From: a virus
IMG/VR virus record: IMGVR_UViG_3300046010_011283
Location: 1-23,112 of that record
Length of the DNA stretch: 23,112 bases
Reading direction: 5' to 3' (one strand)
This document shows positions 1 to 5,918 of the stretch, one piece after another. The notes beneath the pieces were generated by a model. It saw only the letters and a list, made by a program, of their open reading frames with translations. It was not told the DNA's origin and did not search any database. Position numbers and translations under genes: made by a program. Position 1 is the stretch's first letter. Every line of letters starts with the position of its first letter.

Positions 1-871
1 AAACATCTATATTGGCAGCATATACCCCTTGAATTGAGGCACCATTTATGGCAGACATCAGTCCTGTTACTGTGTTATTGGGAGATGACGGCACCAATAC
101 AGAATTTTCGTTGATGAATATCTCTGCGCCTGCTGTCAAAGTACTGGTGTAGGTGTTGGTGGCTTGATAAGTGGGCCAACTCAATTTCCATGCATCACTG
201 CCAACTAATACCCATGTATTATAGAGATCAGTTAATTCAATGGCATTGCTTTGAGCAGCTTCTACAGCACCGTTTTTGTAATAAACTGGATTGGCAGTAT
301 TGGTAGTGACCACTGCATAATTGCCAATTGATCCATAATCTGAATTGGGCACGCCGCTGGTCAAATTCTCAGTGTCGGTGATTTCCAATGGTATTTGATT
401 GGTAAATGCACCAGTTGTTTGATTCCACTCAAATGCACCCCATGCTGTGGCACCCAATACCAACCATGCAGTACCGTTGTCTGGCTCACCTGTGGGTCTG
501 GTCAGACTGGCAGTGAGTTGTGATAAATCAACATTGACTCGTTGAATATATGCACGATTGGTCACTCCCAATGCACTGTAGGCTGCCAACAATCCATATT
601 CATTGAGCTCATAGCCGTTGATGGGAGTTCCAGTTGTGGTTTTGTAAAAGAAAGGATTACCAAAAGTATTGACTAGATCTCGCTGACTGGTTATCAGATA
701 AATTTTATTTGCATTGGCTTCCAGTGTACCTGCTGCTACACCCACGCCAGATGGACTGACTTTGTTTTGTGCAGTGGCCACCAGTATATAGGGTACACTA
801 TTGGTTGCTGCTGGTATATAGGTACTTTCATCTATGATGCTTACTTCTACGCCTGGACTAGTTAATGCCAT
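1..871 (-). CDS. 18: Tail sheath protein gp18, C-terminal part cut off by window edge
   Basis: The minus strand is open from an ATG at 869-871 to the window edge (290 codons). The product starts MALTSPGVEVSIIDES and continues with YIPAATNSVPYILVATAQ, the N-terminal pattern of T4-like contractile tail sheath proteins: an N-terminal arm with the SPGVEV motif, then the first sheath domain. In the virion, sheath subunits polymerise around the tail tube and contract to drive DNA injection. A strong Shine-Dalgarno (AAAGGAG) lies just upstream, and a perfect late octamer TATAAATA sits 25 bases before the ATG, as expected for a late structural gene. T4 gp18 is about 660 residues, so less than half is visible here. 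The assignment rests on motif recognition, not alignment. Confidence 0.85.
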   Translation of the reverse strand, partial: MALTSPGVEVSIIDESTYIPAATNSVPYILVATAQNKVSPSGVGVAAGTLEANANKIYLITSQRDLVNTFGNPFFYKTTTGTPINGYELNEYGLLAAYSALGVTNRAYIQRVNVDLSQLTASLTRPTGEPDNGTAWLVLGATAWGAFEWNQTTGAFTNQIPLEITDTENLTSGVPNSDYGSIGNYAVVTTNTANPVYYKNGAVEAAQSNAIELTDLYNTWVLVGSDAWKLSWPTYQATNTYTSTLTAGAEIFINENSVLVPSSPNNTVTGLMSAINGASIQGVYAANIDV

Positions 872-896
872 TTTGGCTCCTTTATAAACTTTTAAA

Positions 897-904
897 TATT
901 TATA
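897..904 (-). promoter_or_regulatory. T4-type late promoter for gp18
   Basis: The minus strand reads TATAAATA, a perfect match to the T4 late promoter octamer recognised by gp55-programmed RNA polymerase. If it occupies -13 to -6, transcription starts near 891. That leaves a leader of about 20 bases that includes the AAAGGAG ribosome site of the sheath gene. Confidence 0.75.
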
Positions 905-927
905 CTAGTTCTGGAAAAAACTGCTGT

Positions 928-935
928 TATAAATA
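928..935 (+). promoter_or_regulatory. T4-type late promoter for the HNH gene
   Basis: The plus strand reads TATAAATA, a perfect late octamer. A start near 941 would give a leader of about 14 bases carrying TAAAGG, 7-8 bases before the ATG at 955. It lies back to back with the gp18 octamer, 23 bases away. Confidence 0.7.
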
Positions 936-954
936 CCTTTATAAAGGTTTTATC

Positions 955-1326
955 ATGCGCCCTATTTGTTTGGTATGTAATCAAAGGTCCTGTGCAATCA
1001 ACTATAGGCGAAACAATCAAATCTACTATAGAAAAACCTGTAACTTTTGCATTGCAAGAAATAAAAAAATAAAACCACCGACTCCAAGGTGGCAAACCAA
1101 TGGCTATAAGAAAAAAAACATATGCGATCGTTGTGGTTTTAGGTCTCGGTATCAAAGCCAGATCATAGTCATGCACTGCGATGGCAATTTACACAATAAC
1201 TCAATAACTAATTTGAGATCGATTTGCTTGAACTGTATGGAAGAAGTCAAGAGACTGGATAATCCCTGGGTTGTGGGAGATCTTCAAGAAGATTATCGAT
1301 ATAGTAATAAAGATCGGCGATTGTAA
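955..1326 (+). CDS. Small zinc-binding HNH-like protein
   Basis: A 123-residue basic protein. The start at 955 was chosen over an upstream ATG (865) because 865 lies inside the divergent sheath gene and its ribosome site, while 955 has TAAAGG and a perfect late octamer upstream. Two metal sites are visible: C5/C8 with C29/C32, and C57/C60 with C91/C94. Between the second pair is an HNH-like core, H74-x-D76-G-N78 followed by N81, N82 and N86-L. The usual last His after the final CxxC is missing (CLNCM), so nuclease activity is uncertain. Similar small HNH-like proteins occur in T4-like cyanophages (from memory). It could be a homing-type or packaging-related nuclease or a DNA-binding protein. 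Its 3' end overlaps the convergent dNMP kinase gene by 80 bases. Confidence 0.65.
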   Translation: MRPICLVCNQRSCAINYRRNNQIYYRKTCNFCIARNKKIKPPTPRWQTNGYKKKNICDRCGFRSRYQSQIIVMHCDGNLHNNSITNLRSICLNCMEEVKRLDNPWVVGDLQEDYRYSNKDRRL

Positions 1327-1897
1327 GATCATTGTCAATGATGTAATCAAATTTTTGTCCCACCCAACTAGTTTCACTGGCATGAATTTTATTGGATTCT
1401 AAATAACGCATAGAATCAACCACCCCTTGATTAGCCAAAATAGCATGGTTGTACCAATCCGGTAGCGGAGATCTCCTAATCCAAAGTAAACGAGCATTTA
1501 GCCTGCGAAGCATGGCAAATTCGTTGGGGAATCTAACATCAGATATAACAATATTATTTTTTTTGTTGATCAGTTTTTTTTCTAAGGTCGCCACCCAAAT
1601 TTCATCATGAAATCCTTCTCTACATACTTCAGTGCCCCAATACTGTAAAATCCACCTGGGAGTAAGATGTGGGATGTTTAACCGTTGACTCCACCAAGGA
1701 TCAACTTGTTCGCGCCACTGTCTGGCTTCTTTGGTTTGTCCTTCCAGTAATGTTCTGTCCCAATCAAAGATTTTGGCAATGGCATCTTTCAGTGCACCCG
1801 CGAAACTTTCCCTTTGAAATTGTCTTTCCCTGACCAAATACTCGGCCACAGTGTCCTTGCCACTGCCAATAAAACCCGAGATAGCAATAATTGTCAT
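1247..1897 (-). CDS. 1: Deoxynucleoside monophosphate kinase (T4 gp1-like)
   Basis: A 216-residue P-loop kinase that phosphorylates dNMPs to dNDPs, feeding phage DNA synthesis. The N-terminus has the Walker A loop GFIGSGKDT (residues 8-16) and residues 115-125 carry VISDVRFPNEF, the DVRFPNE motif typical of the T4 gp1/dNMP kinase family; T4 gp1 is 241 residues. The lid region is rich in Trp and Arg (WREQVDPWW). It starts at 1897 in an ATGA overlap with the stop of the upstream exonuclease gene, so the two are translationally coupled and probably share the sigma70-like promoter at 2443-2471. Its last 80 bases overlap the convergent HNH gene. Confidence 0.88.
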   Translation of the reverse strand: MTIIAISGFIGSGKDTVAEYLVRERQFQRESFAGALKDAIAKIFDWDRTLLEGQTKEARQWREQVDPWWSQRLNIPHLTPRWILQYWGTEVCREGFHDEIWVATLEKKLINKKNNIVISDVRFPNEFAMLRRLNARLLWIRRSPLPDWYNHAILANQGVVDSMRYLESNKIHASETSWVGQKFDYIIDNDLTIADLYYYIDNLLEDLPQPRDYPVS

Positions 1898-2421
1898 ACT
1901 ATTTTTTTAATGTTTAAAAATTTAAATGTTTTTTGTAACAACACAATTTGCCGTTGACAATCTTCTAGAGAATTATGAGAAGCCGGCAATCGTTCTAGAT
2001 TGGGATATAAAGAGTACACAGTCCTACAATCTCTGACTCTGCTGTATTTCCACGGTAAGGGCATTTTATAACTGCGATATGCATCTTCTAAAATATTCAT
2101 ATCAAAAGTTACCCCATTGGCCCATATAAAATCGCAGTGAAAAATAAATCGCGACAGTTCTTCTAATACTGGCTGCAAATCAAATCTATTGGGTGCTTCG
2201 AATGCTTCGAATAAACTGGCTTTGGGCTGCTTTGACCACCATTCGATTGTGGGGTCATCGATGGATCTATCAGTTTGACTGTCTATGTTTACTCTTTTGT
2301 ATAGATGTTTTTCACTGATCGAATCACTGAAAGGATCAAACATATGAGCAGCTATTGTTAGAATGCAAGCATCTTTATTGGTGCCTGCTGTCTCTATGTC
2401 AATCATCACTGACGAATTCAT
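1894..2421 (-). CDS. dexA: DEDDh 3'-5' exonuclease, DexA-like
   Basis: A 175-residue exonuclease of the DnaQ/RNase T fold. The catalytic set is intact: D8 and E10 (MIDIETAGT), D107 (NGVTFDMNI), H149 and D154 (ASHNSLEDC), which is the DEDDh pattern. Residues 58-63 (TIEWWS) and the RDCRT element resemble phage T4 DexA, which has TIEWWKNQ and RDIRT at the equivalent places; T4 DexA is 227 residues, so this one is shorter. It probably degrades DNA from the 3' end, recycling host DNA, and the coupled downstream dNMP kinase would use the released dNMPs. An RNase T-like role on RNA is the alternative. The Shine-Dalgarno is weak (AGAGA region). Confidence 0.85.
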   Translation of the reverse strand: MNSSVMIDIETAGTNKDACILTIAAHMFDPFSDSISEKHLYKRVNIDSQTDRSIDDPTIEWWSKQPKASLFEAFEAPNRFDLQPVLEELSRFIFHCDFIWANGVTFDMNILEDAYRSYKMPLPWKYSRVRDCRTVYSLYPNLERLPASHNSLEDCQRQIVLLQKTFKFLNIKKIV

Positions 2422-2442
2422 ATTATCTCTTATAAAAGACTA

Positions 2443-2471
2443 ATTATAACAAAATAATATCAATGATTCAA
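2443..2471 (-). promoter_or_regulatory. Putative early (host sigma70-type) promoter for dexA and dNMP kinase
   Basis: On the minus strand a TTGAAT hexamer is followed after exactly 17 bases by a perfect TATAAT, ending about 20 bases upstream of the dexA start. The -35 matches TTGACA at 4 of 6 positions. This is the only spacer between dexA and gp13 (66 bases), where a promoter would be needed if these nucleotide genes are early. AT-rich DNA gives chance matches, so this is moderate evidence. Confidence 0.5.
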
Positions 2472-2487
2472 CAGAAAAAAGATTGAA

Positions 2488-3255
2488 TTAGCCGATCACA
2501 AAAGTAAGAGGTTGACTGCCATCTACATAATTGGTCAATTCTAAAATTTTGGCATCCATGATGGCCTGCGCTTCTGATTTCATGGCGGTTCCATTGAGTT
2601 GACTACCGCCTTGAGGCCCAGCAATTGATGCAAATTTTTCTCGGGCTTCACCAATGATCATTTTACATGCTGCTACCATATAATCTTTGATCCATTGGCT
2701 AATTTGAAAATCACTGAGTAAATTTATCTCAGGTCGTAAATTATATGTCCACAATAAAACCACTTCGCCATTGCCTTTGGGGTCACGAATCAACTGTAAT
2801 TTTTTTGTCACCGGATTCCAAGTATAATTTATGAAACCGCCAAACATTCTGGCTGCTAACTCCACATATTGTGTGTAGTAATCATAGGTGGCCAGCCCAC
2901 CAGCTTGATTGAAATTGATCAAGTAGACATTCATCTGTGCTTGACTAAATGGATCAAAATTTGATCCGAACGGACCAGTGGCTATACCAAAAGTTCTACG
3001 AAATATCTGTCTGACCTGTACAACTTCCTGAGGTAAAGTATAAATGTTTACATCGTTGACCAATTCCATGAAACTATAGCTTTCTTCGTATGCTCCGCTG
3101 GCTCGCTGTCTGTACACACCGATGGTTCTCTGATACGCCACCTCGTAGTGTTCTGGATCGAGTTCAAGATCTACGATCTGATCGCCCAATATCAATCTCA
3201 CATAGTCAAATAAATTTTGTTTGATATTGGCTAATGTTTCAGCGGTTTGGGCCAT
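2488..3255 (-). CDS. 13: Neck/head completion protein, gp13-like
   Basis: A 255-residue soluble protein with no signal peptide or membrane segment. The N-terminal half reads like marine T4-like gp13: a helical start (LFDYVRLILGDQIVDLELDP), then YRQRASGAYEESYSF, and the VNDVNIYTLPQEVVQVRQIF strand region. T4 gp13 (309 residues) forms the neck with gp14, closing the DNA-filled head and joining it to the tail. A Shine-Dalgarno (AAGGAG) and a CATAAATA octamer 20 bases before the ATG fit late expression. The 3' end is 66 bases before dexA. The neighbouring neck genes gp14 and gp15 lie across one intervening gene on the opposite strand, unlike the co-oriented 13-14-15 run of T4. The call is by family resemblance and could be a related connector protein. 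Confidence 0.7.
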   Translation of the reverse strand: MAQTAETLANIKQNLFDYVRLILGDQIVDLELDPEHYEVAYQRTIGVYRQRASGAYEESYSFMELVNDVNIYTLPQEVVQVRQIFRRTFGIATGPFGSNFDPFSQAQMNVYLINFNQAGGLATYDYYTQYVELAARMFGGFINYTWNPVTKKLQLIRDPKGNGEVVLLWTYNLRPEINLLSDFQISQWIKDYMVAACKMIIGEAREKFASIAGPQGGSQLNGTAMKSEAQAIMDAKILELTNYVDGSQPLTFVIG

Positions 3256-3275
3256 ATTATACTCCTTGACAACAG

Positions 3276-3283
3276 TATTTATG
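3276..3283 (-). promoter_or_regulatory. Late promoter variant upstream of gp13
   Basis: The minus strand reads CATAAATA, 7 of 8 matches to the T4 late octamer, 20 bases upstream of the gp13 ATG. The predicted start near 3270 leaves a 15-base leader with AAGGAG. It overlaps nothing but the short gap after the upstream gene's stop. Confidence 0.6.
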
Positions 3284-3286
3284 GTC

Positions 3287-4450
3287 CTACCATACTTTTA
3301 GAATGACCATGTCCTCATTGCTTCTGCCGTTGAATTTGGTTTCGACACTTTTAATATCTTTGAAAATTTTTCGCACTGCAGGTTTGCTGCCGGACATAAT
3401 AGATTTTAATTGCTCGGCAGGTTTTCTTAATGTCTTTTGTTGACTTTGTACCTCGTCAAATCCCACTATGCTGCTGTTTTTTACAGTGAATGTGCCGCTG
3501 TGTGTATCTGCAACCACATGAATAAGTTTTCGTTTTTTGGTATCAAACAGCCATGCTTCGCTGGCATTGACCAGTCGAGTGGGAGATTCGCTGACAAGTT
3601 TGAGTTGACCGAAACTTTTCAAGTATCGAAATTTACTGACCAGTTTTTCTACTGAGACGGGTTTTCTATTTCTTGGTTTTCGTTCTACTTTTTTGATCTG
3701 TACATATCCTGCACAGTCATTGATAATTTGGTCAGCAAATTTAATCAGATTTTTAATCTGTGTTTTATTAAAACGCCGATACCCTTCAACCAGTTGACGA
3801 TCTTTACCTACTTGCACTGCTTCAAATTCTACTTTTTTGTTTTTCCAAATTCCAGCAATCATACCTATCAATTGTGGGCTGAGATTTTTGGCTCGAAATA
3901 TATCCACCACAGTGTATTTTTCCACTGATCTACAATTGTTTTGTACAAACTCATCAAATTGGCCTTCGATTTCCCCAGCACATTCAGAAATTTTCTCTTT
4001 TAAACGATCTTGAATATTGGGCATTACTGGTATGACTGTGGATGTATTGCCCACAATTTTGGCTTTTTTCTTTTCAAGATTTTGATTACGAGCAATATGC
4101 ACTGAAATTTGATCTGCCAATAGTTTTTCCAGAGTTTGTTGTTCTTGCTGTAATAATTCTAAACCCACAGTATTCATCCTACAAATCCAGCCCAATGTAG
4201 GAATAATATCTGACTCCAAAATTTTACTGATGATTTCGTAATCTGCTTTTCTTTTGTTGACAGACAACCAAAACAAGATCATTTCTTTGGCATGTTTTTG
4301 ATTGTAAAAATAATTGTAAAAATTAAAGGCTCGGGTAAGCTGAGCCTGTCTTTTGTTTTCCGGTGGCTGTACTTTCCATGCCGGTTCATCACCGATATAC
4401 TTTGTGTCAGCATTACGAGGATTCAATAGTTTTACTGTATTGGCTGTCAT
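3287..4450 (-). CDS. Uncharacterised 387-residue protein, probably early
   Basis: I do not recognise this protein. It is long, basic and lysine-rich, with no signal peptide or membrane segment. Residues about 95-155 are strongly helical with charged repeats (LLQQEQQTLEKLLADQIS, NLEKKKAKIV) and could form a coiled coil. A basic stretch around 255-270 (VERKPRNRKPVSVEKL) could contact nucleic acid, and residues about 300-340 look beta-rich (AWLFDTKKRKLIHVVADT). The start is firm: GGAGGT sits 5 bases before the ATG. The gene lies inside the neck-gene region yet is preceded by a near-perfect sigma70-like promoter, which argues for early or constitutive expression rather than a virion component. 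A nucleic-acid-binding or host-takeover role is possible but not shown. Confidence 0.75.
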   Translation of the reverse strand: MTANTVKLLNPRNADTKYIGDEPAWKVQPPENKRQAQLTRAFNFYNYFYNQKHAKEMILFWLSVNKRKADYEIISKILESDIIPTLGWICRMNTVGLELLQQEQQTLEKLLADQISVHIARNQNLEKKKAKIVGNTSTVIPVMPNIQDRLKEKISECAGEIEGQFDEFVQNNCRSVEKYTVVDIFRAKNLSPQLIGMIAGIWKNKKVEFEAVQVGKDRQLVEGYRRFNKTQIKNLIKFADQIINDCAGYVQIKKVERKPRNRKPVSVEKLVSKFRYLKSFGQLKLVSESPTRLVNASEAWLFDTKKRKLIHVVADTHSGTFTVKNSSIVGFDEVQSQQKTLRKPAEQLKSIMSGSKPAVRKIFKDIKSVETKFNGRSNEDMVILKVW

Positions 4451-4479
4451 GTTACCTCCAGAAAATCAAAATTTTACAC

Positions 4480-4508
4480 ATTATAACATGTCCCATCAAT
4501 CTAGTCAA
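4480..4508 (-). promoter_or_regulatory. Strong sigma70-type promoter for the 387-residue gene
   Basis: The minus strand has TTGACT, a 17-base spacer and TATAAT: 11 of 12 consensus positions at the optimal spacing. Transcription would begin near 4473, giving a leader of about 23 bases with the GGAGGT ribosome site of the gene starting at 4450. This is the best host-type promoter I found in the window. Confidence 0.65.
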
Positions 4509-4510
4509 GC

Positions 4511-4518
4511 CATAAATA
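4511..4518 (+). promoter_or_regulatory. Late promoter variant at the gp14 start
   Basis: The plus strand reads CATAAATA, the same 7-of-8 variant seen before gp13. It is the left half of a near-palindrome CATAAATACATTTATG (4511-4526). If the octamer occupies -13 to -6, the first transcribed base would be about 4524, the A of the preferred gp14 ATG, implying a leaderless or nearly leaderless message. Confidence 0.4.
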
Positions 4519-4523
4519 CATTT

Positions 4524-5888
4524 ATGCCAAGATTAAGTTTATACCGCCCCAACAGAACCAACGACTACACTTTTTTGGATCGAACTATCAAAGAAATGTA
4601 TAGCCAAGGCGGTCTTGACATTTTTGTTCACAAGTATTTGGGTCCCAAAGTGGCAGGCGAAGAAGGAGACAACGATGCCACCCTGCCCAAATACAACGAA
4701 AGCAATCCACTTTTTATAGAAGATTTGCTGCTGTTGGAAAACAGAGACAGAGCCTATGACAACGACATCTATATCATACGCGGAGTATACAATGTCAACA
4801 GCATTGACTTTGATTTGACACAATTTGGATTGTTTTTAAACCAAGACACATTGTTCATAACTTTTCATTTCAATACCATGATAGATCTTATTGGCAGAAA
4901 GTTAATGAGTGGCGATGTCATAGAAGTTCCAAATCTCAAAGATTATTATCCATTAGACAGTGCTATACCAAGAGCTGTGCCAAAATACTATGTCATTCAA
5001 GATGCTGCATTTGCCAGCGAAGGATTCAGTCAGACTTGGTTGCCACACCTTTGGCGTGTCAAGGCAACACCATTGGTAAATGCACAGGAATACAACGATA
5101 TTTTAAACAAACCTTTTATGCCAGAACAAATCTGGGACAATGGCAATTACTATCCGCAAGGCAGCATAGTCAATGCCGGTGATGTCTATTATACTGCTGT
5201 CAAACCAGTTCCGCCTGGCATAGAAATTACCAATACTGAATATTGGCAACAGACCACTACCAATACAATAGCAGACAAAATCAGTACCAGACCCAAAGAT
5301 CTACAAATCAACGATGCAATCATAATGCAGGCAGAAGATGAAGTTCCACTCAGTGGTTATGATGTAGTAAAATTTTGGATATTGCCAACAAATTTAGATG
5401 GCAGTATAGGTGATCCCAATACCTATACTGCCGATTATACAGGCACAGATGCTAGTCGGACTGTGGTTAATTTAGAAGATACTCCACGAACAGATGGATA
5501 TACTGCAGGGTATTTGACAGGAGACGGTATTGCACCAAACGGATTACCAGTCACTGCTGGACTACAATTTCCCTTGAACCCAGTGACAGGAAATTATTGT
5601 TTAAGATTGGATTATTTTCCCAATCGACTATTTAGATATGATGGTACCAAATGGATCAAAATAGAAGATAAAATAAGAACACAACTCACACCCGGGCCAT
5701 CAGTGAACACACTGAGAAGCAGCTTTGTCAATAATTCTTATACCACACCCACTACAGACCAAGGAAATATTCCCAGTAGACAGAGCCTCAGTGAAGCATT
5801 ACAGCCCAAAGCAGACAACGGTAATCAAGGCGGCAATAAACCAGCCAATCCTTACCCAAATACTCAACCAAGACAACAATCTAGTTAA
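4524..5888 (+). CDS. 14: Neck protein gp14-like with a long C-terminal extension
   Basis: 454 residues from the ATG at 4524; in-frame ATGs at 4488 (12 residues more) and 4353 also exist, but none has a ribosome site. I prefer MPRLSLYRPNRTND because marine T4-like homologues begin this way, as far as I recall. The first roughly 200 residues (FGLFLNQDTLFITFHFN, GRKLMSGDVIEVPNL, then a YYVIQDAAFASEGFS stretch) fit gp14, which partners gp13 in the neck. T4 gp14 is 256 residues, so this has about 200 extra. The extension holds a Trp/Tyr-rich segment at 5122-5253 resembling a small carbohydrate-binding module (WDNGNYYPQGSIVNAGDVYY ... EYWQQ), an FRYDGTKWIK element and a low-complexity Asn/Gln/Pro tail. 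gp15 follows after 30 bases. Confidence 0.65.
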   Translation: MPRLSLYRPNRTNDYTFLDRTIKEMYSQGGLDIFVHKYLGPKVAGEEGDNDATLPKYNESNPLFIEDLLLLENRDRAYDNDIYIIRGVYNVNSIDFDLTQFGLFLNQDTLFITFHFNTMIDLIGRKLMSGDVIEVPNLKDYYPLDSAIPRAVPKYYVIQDAAFASEGFSQTWLPHLWRVKATPLVNAQEYNDILNKPFMPEQIWDNGNYYPQGSIVNAGDVYYTAVKPVPPGIEITNTEYWQQTTTNTIADKISTRPKDLQINDAIIMQAEDEVPLSGYDVVKFWILPTNLDGSIGDPNTYTADYTGTDASRTVVNLEDTPRTDGYTAGYLTGDGIAPNGLPVTAGLQFPLNPVTGNYCLRLDYFPNRLFRYDGTKWIKIEDKIRTQLTPGPSVNTLRSSFVNNSYTTPTTDQGNIPSRQSLSEALQPKADNGNQGGNKPANPYPNTQPRQQSS

Positions 5889-5918
5889 TGGCAAAAAAGG
5901 TTATTAGGAAAACATGTT

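Noticed and set aside
4353-4523. Upstream starts for gp14 at 4353 and 4488
   Set aside because: 4353 would place 57 residues inside the divergent 387-residue gene. 4488 has no ribosome site and adds residues unlike the expected N-terminus, though it cannot be excluded.
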